Positions 10,503 to 22,222 of a DNA stretch of 64,000 nt are shown in pieces. Location of the stretch: positions 1 to 64,000 of the forward strand of contig JAPTJF010000029.1 of NCBI GenBank assembly GCA_029339195.1. The letters are read 5' to 3'. Within the stretch, counting starts at the first letter, position 1; each line of letters starts with the position of its first letter. The notes beneath the pieces were generated by a model, which was not told the origin of the DNA, did not search any database, and saw nothing but the letters and a program-made list of their open reading frames with translations. The stretch comes from Micractinium sp. NFX-FRZ (taxonomy: Eukaryota > Chlorophyta > Trebouxiophyceae > Chlorellales > Chlorellaceae). Position numbers and translations under genes: made by a program.

Positions 10503-11647
10503 AGTGCCAGCCTGGCAGCTTGCCAGCATGGCAGATGCCCGGCATGCAAGCTGCAGCCGACCCCAGCTCGAGGCACGGCCGCAGCTGAGCAGCAGCAGGC
10601 GCAGCCTCACATTTGCGGCTGCGCCCTGCTGGGTGCCGGGCCCTGCTCGCCCAATTTTCCCCGTTCTCGCTCCACCCTTCTCTGCAACTTCACCACTGCT
10701 GGTGTGTCAACACATGATTACAAGCCGCTCAAGTTGGCACGTGCTGGCACAGAGCTGAAAGCTAAGCTATGGGCGATCAGGGCAGCTGACTGGTTGGCAC
10801 ATGGGCCCGGTACTGTACAGATACGGCTGCATGACTGGCACTGCTTGGTTCAAGCTTGGTCAGGGTGCGGATGGCCCCTCCTGGCAGACACACCTGAGGC
10901 AGCAACTGCACGTTGCAGTGTTGAGAGCAGTTTGGGTGCAGCAAGGAAGGTGCCCCCAGGTTGCCTTGCGCCCAGATGGGAAGCATGGTGCGGGCAGGGG
11001 GGCTACCCCCATACTCTCCATGACAACCAAACACAGGTTTCCCTTTCGTTCCTCAGCTCATTTCGAGCCCAGAGGAGCCAAGATGTGGGCTCGCATAGCC
11101 TCCAGAGTGAGCCGGACAGCAGCACCCGGCAGTGGTACTCCAACGCTCCACTCTCCACACCGAGCAGCGGGGGCTGCCCAAGCGCTGCAGCCCTGCCAAC
11201 CCATGCAGTCTACATTTACGTCAGACTTTCTGGAACATCAACCTTCAGTTGCATGCCACCTTATGATATGACTGTTGGGGAAGGGTGGGTGCACGCCTGA
11301 GCGTGCGGGCGCTGTGCGGCGTGGACCCGCCGCGTCGCCAGGTCAGATAGAGGATTGCGAGCTTCACGGGCGCTCAATTCACGCACTGCGTGCTGCTCGG
11401 TTATTTGTGGGCCGCGCAAGGTGCCTGTCAGTGACTCTCAGCTGAGGGCCAGTGACTCCCAGCTGAGCCCTCCCGCTCCCGCGGTCTTCTTCCCCTCTCG
11501 CACGCTCAGCATGCTTGTGACAGCCATCCAGAGACATTGAGGGCCAGAACCCGTGCTTCCGGGACCGCATCGGGCAGCCCGCGCAGTGCCCCATCGTCCA
11601 GCCCGTGTAGAACCCCCTTCCAGGGCACGGCACAGGGCAAGGGAGCC
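10503..11647. other. Intergenic region, bL34 to LON2
   Basis: About 1.1 kb holding the 3' UTR of bL34 and the promoter/5' UTR of the Lon gene. There is no convincing coding pattern on either strand. Confidence 0.55.
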
Positions 11648-14600
11648 ATGCCCGTCTACCGCGGCCACAGGGGCCACCACCAGGCGGCGCAGCAGGCAGA
11701 GAGCGGCGCCAACAGCACCAGCGTCGGCGCCAGCAGTCACCCCACCCTCCCGCTCCTGCCGCTCTTTGATCACGTGCTGCTGCCAGGCGGCTTTCTGCGC
11801 GTGACGGTTCCCGCGGGATGGAGCAAGAGCGTGGCGTTGGTGCAGCAGCTGCTGCAGCAGCAGGGAGGCGAGGTGCTGGTGGCAGCTGTTCCCTACCTCA
11901 CCTCCGCCGGCACGGGCGCCGGCGCCTCGGGCAGGGCGGCGCTGCCGCTGGCAGCACCCACCAGCGGCGACGATGAGGGCCCAGGCAGCGAGGCAGGAGA
12001 CCCCCAGCTGGACCTAGACCGCCTGCACCACATTGGCACCGCGGCGCGGGTGCTGCAGCTGGCACGGCGCACAGCGTCCGGCGGGTGGACGGTCACCCTG
12101 GAGGGGCGCTGCCGCCTGCGTGTGCGCGGCGTGCACCTGGCAGCCAGCCGGCCGCCTCTGCAGGGCGAGCTGTACGAGGCAGCTGTGGAGCAGCTGGACT
12201 ACTTCACCGCTGCCGCTGGGCGTGTGGGCGGCGCCGTCAAGCACGTGGGCTCCCACCTGGGTGCCGCCAAAGCCGGCCTTGCTGGCGGCATCGCCGCGGC
12301 AGGCAGCGGCGGCGGCGGCAGTGCCACCAAGGAGCAGGAGGCGCTGTCTCAGGAGCTGCTCAAGGTACTGCTGTAGTGCTGAATTGTACTGCCGGGATGT
12401 ATTGCTGCCGTGGTACTGCTGCCTGCCGTGTTGGCCTGCGGCTGATTCGGCTGATGGGCGCTGGTGCTGGGCAGTGGGCTGGCCCCGCTGCCGAGGGCGC
12501 TGTACGCCTGCACTGCAGCCGCCCCGCCGTGCCTGCCCTGCGAGCACCCACCTCCGTACCACTGCCTCCAACCCGCCTACCCTCTGCCCTCTGCCCCCTC
12601 CGCTGTGCAGGGCACACGCCGCCTCTTCCTGCTCCTGCAAGGCGAGGGAGAAGGGCGCGAATCGGCGGCACGTGTGGCGCGTGCCCTCGCCCAGCAGGGC
12701 CCCGCCCGCATGTCTGACGTCCTCGGCTCCCTGGTCGCCCGCTCCCTGCGCGACCGCCTCGCCCTGCTGGCATCCTTGGACGTCACCGCCCGCCTGCAGG
12801 TCTGCCGGGGATGGGGTGCATGTGTGTGTGTGTGTGCATCTGCGGTGGTGGGCAGACGGGAGGGGCGCGTGTTGATGCGTTGCCGCAAGCGGCAATTGTT
12901 GCTTTCAACACGTTAAAACTGGCGCCGGCTGCCTGCTTGAACTGACACCAGCCTCCCCTTCGTCTGCCTCGGCATGTTCTGCTGGTGGCTGCCACCCCGC
13001 GGCTGCACCCCGCCTTGAGTCGCACAGTACCTCCTCTACCCTTGCTGTACCTCCCACACCTGCCCCACCTTGCCTGCCTTCCCTGGTGCTTTGGTTGCTG
13101 ATTCTGGTTGGCTCAAATGCTTGTGACATCTCCCTCCCACTTTTGCCAACTTCCTCCCCGTCCCTGCTGCTGCGCCCCTTGCCCCCCGTTCTCAACATCC
13201 TGCCTGGGTGCTTGTAACCTCCCTCCGTCTCTCGCTCACACCTCTTGTTTATTTGCCCCACACCGCCTTCCGCCTGCAGATGGTGGTGGATTTGCTGGGC
13301 CAGATGCTGGAAGTTGCCGAGAAGGCAGCAGCCAGCGGCGGCTCTGCACGCGGCGGCGGTGCCCGGCGGGTCGGCCGTGGCAGCAGCGTAGGCCGAGGGC
13401 TGCGCCTGCCTGGCCTGGGCGCGGAGGACGCTGAGGAGGAGGAGGAGGAGGAGGAGGATGGGAAGCGGGAGCTGGCTGCCGTGATGCAAAAGCTCAAAGT
13501 GGGTGGGGCAGGGTCTTGATCTGATGACTTGCATGAAGTGTTTGTGTCGGTCGGGGGAAGCTGTCGTGGTGGCGAGCACTTGGTGCCAGAGTGGTGGGCA
13601 GGTGGGGTGATGGGGTTTGCCTTTTAGGACGGGGGCTGCTGGGTGGTGCCTACTCTGCAACCTCAATTGAGCCGCCGATGTGGCCGTGGTGGGAGCTGAA
13701 GGAGCTGGGGAGGAGGAGCTGGTGCAGCAGCAGCAGCAGCCTAAACCACCGGTGCACAGCAGGCAGGTGGTGACCCCCCCCCGCCTGCCTCCCCACCTGC
13801 TTGGCCCTCCACCCTGCAGGATGCCAACCCGCCGCCTGAGGTGCTTCGAGCGGCGCAGCGCGAGTTCAAGCGCCTGCAGCGCGGCAGCGAGCAGCACCCA
13901 GGTGTGTTTCATGTTTATCATCATGTTACTCCCCGTTGCTGCCTGGGTTTGGTCCGCCCCACCCAGCATGTGCCTGCCAGTGTGGCTGCTTGCTCAGTGA
14001 TGCCCTGTTTAGTACGTGCAGCTCCTGTTCTGCCCTCCCGCCCGCCACTGCAGTTTCCAGCCGTGGCCGCCGCCTCCCCTGCCCTCGTCCGCCCTAGTGG
14101 CCTGTTTACAATCCCTCTTCATGTCCCCCGCCCCATGCCTTTCCCGCAGGCTACAGCATGTCGCTGTCCTACCTAGAGACCTTAGCAGACCTGCCCTGGA
14201 GCCGCCTCTCCGTGCCAAAAGCGGCCCCAGGGCAGCGCGTCTCTGGCGGCGATGACGAGGCGGCCCCCGAGGCAGCCGCGGCGCCGCCCCCGAGGTTGCC
14301 GCTTGGGGTGGTGAGGCAGCGCCTGGATGAGGCTCACTATGGGCTGGACAAAATCAAGGAGCGGATTGTGCAGTATGTGGCGGTGCAACGGCTCAGGTGG
14401 GCGGGCGGATGGATGGTGGAGTGTGGTGCTGCGACACTGTTTTGTAGGGTGTACCAAAGTTGTCGCGGTTCACTCTCTATCAAACGTTCTGTAGGTCCAC
14501 CCTATGTTGTGGGAAGGAGGGTCGCTGTAAAACTTGCCCCCTGAAGGGCTCGAAGCGCCGACCTGTCGTACGGCCTCCAACTGCCTTGGGCACTCGCTGT

Positions 14601-17600
14601 CCCCAATTTTTCGTTCTTGCCCGTCTAGCTCAGTCGGTAGAGCGCAAGGCTCTTAACCTTGTGGTCGTCGGTTCGAGCCCGACGGTGGGCGCACGTTTTG
14701 TCCCCCGTCTGGAGGAAGGGGCGCTCAAGGCAGGATGCGTGTACCTGTCCTCACTGCCGCCCTCTTTGCCATCTCCTTTGCAGGGGCTGGGATGCGCGCG
14801 CCCCCATTCTGTGCTTCATTGGCCCGCCGGGGGTGGGCAAGACGTCGCTGGCGCGCTCCATCGCAGGTCAGGAGGCTGGGGGTGCTGAGGATCTCTTAGA
14901 GTCATATTGGCCGCTCAACTCGCGTGGCCGCACATCTGCCCATGCATAGTAAGTATCATGGTCCAACTCACATGCTGCCCGCTTCCCCGCTGTGCAGAGG
15001 TGCTGGGTCGCCCCTTCCAGCGCATCAGCCTAGGCGGCGTGCGCGACGAGGCCGAGATTCGGGGGCACCGTCGCACATACATCGGCGCCATGCCAGGTCA
15101 GCGTCGTGCGGTGTGCGATAACGGGTGTGCCGCCGCCGCCTTTGCCCCGTCAGTCATCCAACGCTGTGTGCCTGTTCCCACTGGCGCCACGCCCCCTCCC
15201 CCACAACCTCCTCCGGACCTCCCTGCCTGTATTGATGAGCACAAGGCCACCTATTCGGGCCGTGCGCAAGGCCCCTCTTCTTGCCTGCCCCCGTATCCTC
15301 CAACCTCCCCTTCCGTCATTGTTCCCTTCCCGCCCACAGGCCGCCTCATCCAGGCGGTGCGCAAGGCGGGGGTGCGTGACCCGCTGCTGCTTTTAGATGA
15401 GGTGGACAAGATGGGGAGGGATGCCCGGGGGGATCCGGCGGCTGCACTGCTCGAGGTGAGCGGGGGACACGGGAGGGAAGAGGGGACCTGACCCCTGGCT
15501 GCTGCCGGCTCGAAAGATGACCGTTGTGGGCATGAGGGCGGGCGCATGGGTGGAGGCAGGCGAAGTTTCGAGGGCGCATAAAGGGCGACGTATGAGAGCA
15601 GTCTTTACACGGGTGCCGTGGCAGGCCTGTCGCACAGCTCTGCTCTGTCCGTGGCGCTGTTGTGCGTGGGTGATTGCAGCCATGCCCACCCCTCCACCCA
15701 ACAGCAGTGCAGTGCCTTCCCTGCCTGCCCCGCCAGCCGCCGGTCCCGCCCCCGCCGCGCCCCTACAGTTCTGTGCCCAAAGCACACCAAGCCCTTGCTG
15801 CATCCCTGCCTCCTTTCTTGCCTGACCACTGCGTTTCTGGGCCTGCTCTGATCTGACCCCTGCACAGGTTCTGGACCCTGAGCAGAACGGGTCCTTTGTG
15901 GACACCTACCTGGGCCTGGTGGGTGGTCTGGGGTGTTGTCTTTGGGCGGGAGGACGGATGTGGGGGGAGGGGTTGTTGTTCAAAGAGCGTGGCGCTTGGC
16001 TGGGGTGGGGTGGGAGGCTGGGTGGGTGGACAGGTTCTGGCGGGGTGGGGCCTGGCTCCACTTTGCTGGCAGCACCAGCAAGCAGATGGTGGGAACACCG
16101 GGCGCACAAATGCAGCGCCCCCCTCCCCTCAGTCTTTCCAGCCGTGCAGCCTCAGCGCCTTGCCGCCCTGCCCTCTTGCTGCCCCCCTCCACTCTCTGCC
16201 CTTGTTTCTTCCACCATCCTGTGCTGCCCTCCTCCCCCTGCAGCATGCACGAGCGCCGTCACCCCTCCCCCTCCTGTCTCATTCATTCTCCCCCTCCTGT
16301 CTCATCTCTCCGGCGCCCTCTCGCCTCTGGTCCTGCTTCCTGTGCAACCTCCCACCATCTCCACCCTGCCCTCCTCCTCCCCCGCAGCCCTTTGACCTCT
16401 CCTCCGCCCTGTTTGTGGCCACCGCCAACCGGGCCGGCGACATCCCGGCGCCGCTGCTGGATCGGCTGGAGGTGGTGCAGCTGGGGGGCTACACGCTGGA
16501 TGAGAAGGTGGGGTGGGGGATAGACTCGAAATGGTTAACAATTGGAGGATGTGTGTGGGGGGGGCAGTTGGGGCGCCTACTGTGCCGGTTGGTGCAGGTC
16601 TTGCCGACAGCTGGGAGGGGGCAAGGGGGCAGGCGGAAAGGGCACGGGTAGCAGGCTGGAAGGGCTGCCGTCCTGCAGAAGTAGAAGCGAGCCTGTGAAC
16701 GTTGTGTTTGCTGCTCAGTGCTCAATGCATTGCACTGCTCTTCCGCTGCCGACCACGTCTTGCACCTAGTAACAATAGTCTACATTGCGACCCACCTGTG
16801 TGCTGCAGGTGCACATTGCGGAGCGCCACCTCATCCCGCGCCTGCTGGCCGACCACGGCCTCCACCAAGGGCAGCTCATCTTCCCGCCAGGTGGCTCGGG
16901 GGGTCCTGTATGCCTATGTGTGGTTGAGTAAATACCTGGGATAGTGGTTCGGGGAGCTGCATGGGACTGCACCAAGGGCAGCTCGTCTTCCCGTCCAGCT
17001 ATTGGGGGCCTGGTGCAGCTGCGGATCGACAACCTCGGGTGCCGCGGCAACTGCCTGGGACGCGCCTGGGCTCTGCTGGTGCGCTGCACAGGTGGCTGCT
17101 GGCTGCTGGCTGTCGCGGCGCTGCCCGACTGCCTGCGCCCGGCCTGCTCGCTTGGCCCCCTGCCCAATCTCTGTGTCAGCAGCTGGGAGATGGCCTCGCT
17201 GCCGCTCTGCTGCCCCGGTGGCCAGCCTGCCCCTCGGGCCTGCCTTGCTCCTTCCCTCCTTCACCTCTGCCTATCCCCTCTTACCCTGCCTGCCTCACTC
17301 CCTGCCCTTGGCACCATCCGAACCGCATGAACTGTCCCTCCATGCCGGCCTCCTTGCTGTGCAACAGCGCAATGCAAGCCTTCCCCCGTCAGGGAGGAGC
17401 ACGCCTAGCGTGCGCACGCTCCACACCACCGCAACCTTCCCCCCACCCCTTCCCCCTCTGTTGATCCGGCTGCCATGCCTGCAGGCGCCGTGCGCACCAT
17501 CATTGAAGGCTACACCGGCGAGGCGGGCGTGCGCAGCCTGTCGCGCTGCCTGGCCGCCGTGTGCCGCCACGTGGCGGTGCAGGTTGTGCAGTACCAAGAG

Positions 17601-20600
17601 CAGTACCCAGACCAGGGAGGCAGTGGGGACAGCGGGGCAGCTGATGCTGATGCCCCTCCATTGCTGGGCGGCGGCGAGGGCAGGCGTCCTGGCAGCAGCA
17701 AAGACCCACTTGGGCCTCCGCCGCTGCCACCTCTGCAAGAGGCGTCAGCAGCAGCAGCAGGGGCTGGCATGCCAGGCCCGATGCTGGCGGCCCTGCGCAG
17801 CGCAGCCAGCAGCAACCGCAGGCAGCCTGGTGGCAGCAGCAGCGCTGGCAGCGGCAGCAACGCCGGCGCCGACGGCCTGCAGCTACCGGGGGAGGGCCCC
17901 CTCACGGGTGCAGGCAGCGTGCGCCTGTGGGCAAACCTGCTGCCGCTGGCAGGGCTTGAGCGGGACGGCAGTGCATCGATGGCCGGCATTGCTGCCGTGT
18001 CCCATGCCACCGGCGGCTACCCGTGGCAGCAGCTCTCAGAGCCGGTGCACAGCAGCAGCAGCAGCAGCAGAAGCGGCGACGCAGCAGGCGCTGTTGCCGC
18101 CAAGTGCTCATGCCCCGCTCGCAAGCAGCAGGCGGGGTGGTTCAGCTGGCTGCGCTGGGCGCGCCACGACAGCTCAGCAGAGCATGCCAGCGAGCCCGCT
18201 GCTCTGGCAGCGGCCAGCGTCAGCGGCCTCAGTGCTGGCGCCACGGAGGCGGCGGCAGCGTGCACCTGTGGGGGTGGGTGCGGCGACGCCGACTGCTGCT
18301 GCCATGCCAGCACCAGCCGGGGGCTGTACACAAGCGGCCTGCCGTCTGAATGGTGGGAGCACGGGCATGCAGGCACGGCGGCAGACAGCGGGGGGTGGGA
18401 GGCGAGCTGGCGGGGCACGGCGGCAGCCTCGCACGCTTTAACGGCTGAGCCGCTGCTGTGCGGCCCTGGCAGCATGCAAATCCTGTGCCCGCCAGCGCCG
18501 ACTGCAACAGCACTGGGTGTCCCACCGCTGCCACGGCCGCTGCAGCATGGGGCGCATGCAGCGCTGCCACTAGCGGGAGCATTGGGGCAGCAGGAGGCGG
18601 AGGCGGAGGCTGGCGCTGAGCTGGCGCTGCCACCTCAGCAGCCTCAGCCGGCGGCACAGCAGCAGGTTGTTGTGGATGCCGAGCTCATTGAGGCGGTGCT
18701 GGGGCCTCGGCGCTACGAGGGGCACAACAGCGCAGGTGGGGCCTGGTGTGGGGTGGGCCTGGTGTGGGGTGGGCCTGTGTGGTGGGTGACGTCCGGTAGC
18801 GTGGGTGACTCTTTCAGCTAAGATGTGCCTGTTTGTGTGTCTGTCCTCCGTGTCCCCTGCTTGGCTGCCCTCCTCCCCGCCACCCTGCCCCCCGGCCGCG
18901 CAGCTCGCACCCTCTGTGCTCGCACACTCGCAACAGCAACCCACATCCCTCTGCCCTTCCTGACATCCCTGACCCCACCCGCCCTCCCTGCCTGCCCTTC
19001 CCCTGCAGAGCTGGTGGCGTCTCCTGGCACCGCCGCCGGCCTGGTGTGGACCTCTGTTGGCGGGAAGGTGCAATACATCGAGTGCATCTGCGTGGGTGTG
19101 GGGCGCGTCGGAAGGAACGGCCAGCTCACGCTCACAGGTGGGCCAAAAACGAGGTCAAACTTACTTGGAGTGTAAAAGCCAGCAGGACTGACGGGAGTGT
19201 GGGCGCCTCGATTGCGTTAGCGGGGAGCATGTGAGGGAGGCAGGGAGGGAGGGGTGCGCAGAGCGATGCAAGCCCAGCCAGCAGCTGACTGGCTGCCTGG
19301 GCAGAAGGGCAGGCAGCCATGCCTGCCAGCGCAGCTTTGTCCTGCCGCGTCCACTGCTTGCTCGTTCCCTCCTCACCTCCCCAGCCCCGCTTACACGGCT
19401 GCGCTGGCCAGCTGCCGCGCGCTCTAAACTGCCCTGCCCTGCCTGCTTGCCTCCCGCAGGCCAGCTGGGAGATGTGCTGGAGGAGAGCGCCCGCATTGCG
19501 CTGTCATGGGTGCGCGCGCACGCCACCGCGCTGGGCCTACCAGGCGACGCCGCCTGCCCCTCCCGCAAGTGGGACGTGCACATCCACCTACCCGCGGGTG
19601 AGTGGCTGGGGGCGCTGAGGGGTGCGCCCGCCTGCCCGCCTGCCTGCCCTCCCCGCTGGTTGTTGCGCATGCATGTGTCCATGGACAGGCAAGCGTTGTT
19701 GCGCCAATGCTGTTTGTGCAGCAGCTTGCTTGCCTGCCCTGTGGGGACACCAGCCAGCACTGCTCATGCTTCTGCTGCCAGCACTCTCCTCTGCAGCACC
19801 TGCCCTGTGCGCTGTGCATCACCTCTTATTCGCATGGTGTCTGCCCATGTGTGCGCAGGCGCCGTTCCCAAGGACGGACCCTCCGCAGGCGTCACGCTGG
19901 CGGCGGCCCTGGTGTCACTCTTCACCGGCAAGAGCGTGCGCCCGGATGTGGCCATGACAGGTGCGTTGGGGGCTTGGGCAAACTGGGCCGGATGGCCTGC
20001 TCTCAATGGCTGCCGGCAGGATGGCTGGCCCGGGTGGCGGTGCTTGTGCTCAGCACCTTGTGAAGCTCCAGCCTACTGTCCTGTTGGCCGCCGCTGCCGC
20101 CGCCACCCTGCCCTGCTGGCGTCCAGCTTGGTGGTTTGGTTGTTGCATCACATGGTGTAGGTGTACATTGGGCGGTGCAGGCAACGTGCTCGACAGTAGC
20201 TGTGCCCAAACATGCTCCATCTGCTGAGCCTGCCCGGCTACCAGTTGCTGCACTGCTGCTGGGCTCCTTATCATGCCGCGTGCACCCTGCCGCAGCCTCG
20301 CAGCCTGCAGCCACACGCTCCCGCTTCCTTGTGCTTCTCTCACGCCACGATGCCGCCGCTGGCCCTCTTCCCCTCGCAGGCGAGCTGACTCTGCGTGGCC
20401 TGGTGCTGCCAGTGGGCGGCATCAAGGAAAAGTTGCTGGCAGCGCAGGCGGCTGGCATGGCTCGCGTGCTGGTGCCCGCACGCAACATGCCGGACGTGCA
20501 GGTGAGGATCTGCCTTCTGCCCTGGCCGGTTTGCCTGCCGGCCGGCAGGCCGGCGGCCGGCTGGCCTGTTGTCGTGTTGTGCCTGCACACAAGATGCCCG

Positions 20601-21020
20601 ACGTGCAGCTGTGGGCATGCGGCGGAGGTCTGTGGTAATAATGTGCAGTATGTCTCAGCTTGCCACAGCTTGCCAGCATGCGTGTCGCATGCCCAGCCAG
20701 CTTGCTGTGACTGACGTTGGTGCGGTTCCTTTCCTGCCTGCCTGCCTGCATACTGTGGTTTCCCCCTGTCCAGCTGTCCGCACCTGTGCAGCCAGTTGCT
20801 ACCAGCTCCCGCTGCTGCACATTCTGCCGTGCATCTCATGCCATGCCGCTCAACTGCACCCTGCCTGCTTGCCTGCCTGCCTTGCCGATTGCAGGCCGAG
20901 GTGCCATCTGCGGTGCGGCAGTCTCTCGAGGTGCTGCCCTGCCAGCGATTGGAGGATGTGCTACAGGGGGCCTTTGACCCGCCGCTTCTGTTGGAGGAGC
21001 ACCCGCTAGCACGCCTGTGA
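11648..21020 (+). CDS. LON2: Peroxisomal Lon protease (LON2/LONP2 type)
   Basis: Seventeen exons: 11648-12364, 12611-12799, 13280-13498, 13820-13901, 14150-14396, 14784-14866, 14998-15096, 15340-15455, 15868-15918, 16388-16507, 16809-16890, 17485-18735, 19009-19137, 19460-19597, 19859-19960, 20380-20501 and 20895-21020, giving 1290 residues. Domains in order: Lon N-terminal substrate-binding domain (about 20-330, with an acidic run); AAA+ module with Walker A GPPGVGKT (Lys504) and Walker [10 protein letters not shown] (Asp565-Glu566); and the S16 protease domain with catalytic Ser1183 (PKDGPSAGV) and Lys1224 ([10 protein letters not shown]). The C-terminus is ARL, a canonical PTS1, which points to peroxisomal matrix quality control rather than the mitochondrion. 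About 355 residues (about 707-1062) of Ala/Gly/Ser/Gln-rich sequence with a Cys-rich patch are inserted between the AAA small domain and the protease domain, making it much longer than typical LON2. A tRNA-Lys gene lies in intron 5. Confidence 0.93.
14619..14691 (+). tRNA. tRNA-Lys(CUU), nested in a LON2 intron
   Basis: A 73-nt cloverleaf without an intron. The acceptor strand GCCCGTC pairs with GGTGGGC, including G:U pairs. The D arm is GCTC/GAGC. The anticodon stem CAAGG/CCTTG encloses the loop CTCTTAA, giving anticodon CTT. The T arm is GTCGG/CCGAC with loop TTCGAGC. The discriminator is G. A-box and B-box sequences are intact. It lies in the same orientation as the host gene, in the intron 14397-14783. 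Confidence 0.96.
14696..14699 (+). terminator. RNA polymerase III T-run for tRNA-Lys
   Basis: A TTTT run starts 4 nt after the tRNA 3' end, the usual Pol III termination signal. Confidence 0.7.
16965..17000 (+). repeat. Intronic copy of the 3' edge of LON2 exon 11
   Basis: It repeats the end of exon 16809-16890 (CACCAAGGGCAGCTC region, LHQGQLIFP) about 100 bp downstream, reading [11 protein letters not shown]. The donor next to it is lost in the copy. Confidence 0.8.
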
Positions 21021-21678
21021 GCCACAAATCAACAGCTACACGGCAGTGTCGTGGGAGGTTCTGCCGTGCCAGCGATTGGAGACATGCTGCAACCGGCCCC
21101 GTAACGATCGCTCCTGCATGAGGGCCGGCTGCTGGCACATATCTCAGCTTTCTGTATATGCATACGCTGGCTTTCTCCCATTGCTTTGATCTTCCCGTGG
21201 GCATGGCTCCCGAGTCTATGGCTCGAACTCTAGATCCATTTTGAAGGTGCAATGCTGCCATTGGCAGCACTCCCTCCCCCGGCCGTGCAGCTCAGCCCAG
21301 TACCCCCTGTCTTTGTACATTCTTTACCGCCTGCGTGCTCAGCGAGTACGCGTTTGCAACCCTCTTGCTTGAGTTGTCGGTCTGTTTTGTTTCCGTTCTC
21401 CGCCAGTTTTGCCGTTGCCTCAGCCCTCTCCGCTATTGATATGGTGCTACCGTCATGTTGCCAATGCACAGCATACCTGCATGGTATAGAGAGTACATGC
21501 TGTGCTTGAAGACTCCTTATGTAAAACGTGTAGAGCGTACAGTAGGTGGGAAGAAGGTGCCCTGCTCTGGCCTGGAAAAGAGACTTCCGAGCGCGCACCA
21601 GTCGCTCAGCTTTGCCAGGTGTGCAGACGCCGCGCACGTTCATGGAGCCAGTGCACAGGGAGGGCCGTCGCTGGCGCC
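21021..21678. other. Intergenic region downstream of LON2
   Basis: About 660 bp, noticeably less GC-rich than the rest of the window around 21140-21560. Apart from the exon copy near its start I see no gene. Confidence 0.5.
21047..21097 (+). repeat. Copy of part of the last LON2 exon beyond the stop codon
   Basis: It resembles 20928-20975, including the shared string TGCCAGCGATTGGAG, and lies about 30-75 bp after the LON2 stop, in the 3' UTR. Confidence 0.75.
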
Positions 21679-22098
21679 TCAGCTGGCGTCATCAATGCTG
21701 CGGCCGTCGTTGACGCGACGGCGGTGCGTCGGAGACGGGCTGCTGGGGCGGCTGTTTGCTGGCGGCGGCATGCCGTGGCGCTTGTGCCCACCCTCTCGCT
21801 CCTGCATGCGAGCGTCATGGCTGGATGGGGCACGGACGGCAGCGCCCTTCTGCGCCGGGTCGGCAGGGGCACTGTGCGCAGCCGCGGGCACAGCTGCCTT
21901 GCTCAGCCGCTGCAGCAGGTGCAGCAGCGGAGCCCTCGCGGTGGCAGCCCTGCTGCTCGCCCGGCGTGTCACAGCTGCCTCGGCGTGCTGCTGGCTGCGC
22001 CGCTGTTGCTCGCTTGGTGTGGCAGCGGCACCAGCCTGCTGCTGGTCCTGCTGCTTGACCTCGAGCTTCTGCTTCAGATTGGACAGCTTGGCAGCCAT
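21679..22098 (-). CDS. Hypothetical Gln/Ala-rich coiled-coil protein (weak)
   Basis: A minus-strand open frame of 139 codons from an ATG at 22098 (MAAKLSNLKQKLEVKQQDQQ) to a TGA at 21679, ending RRVNDGRSIDDAS. The first 40 residues have heptad-like Leu/Lys/Gln spacing that could form a coiled coil. The rest is Ala/Arg/Ser/Pro-rich and ends in a hydrophilic tail. The frame is also open upstream towards the inverted repeat, so the start is uncertain and it may be the 3' exon of a longer gene. Its charged composition looks more protein-like than the plus-strand frames, which read as Ala/Cys/Leu-rich shadows. No family recognised. Confidence 0.35.
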   Translation of the reverse strand: MAAKLSNLKQKLEVKQQDQQQAGAAATPSEQQRRSQQHAEAAVTRRASSRAATARAPLLHLLQRLSKAAVPAAAHSAPADPAQKGAAVRAPSSHDARMQEREGGHKRHGMPPPANSRPSSPSPTHRRRVNDGRSIDDAS

Positions 22099-22222
22099 TG
22101 CTGCGGCTGCGTCATCTGAGGCAGGCTGTGGAGCAGACGGCGGGCTGCCAGCTGGGGGGCAGAGGCGGGCTGCCCAGTGCCAGGAGCGGGCGCAGGCGCA
22201 CGCTGCGCAGTCGACTGTTTCG

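Noticed and set aside
8996..10576. 526-codon open frame on the minus strand opposite bL34
   Set aside because: It is antisense to the bL34 exons and has shadow-frame composition without any recognisable domain.
14440..14600. Sequence upstream of tRNA-Lys with a GGCTCGAAGCGCC string that suggests a second, reversed or degenerate tRNA
   Set aside because: A T-loop-like string can be read on the minus strand, but I could not pair an acceptor stem or a D arm, so it is not called.
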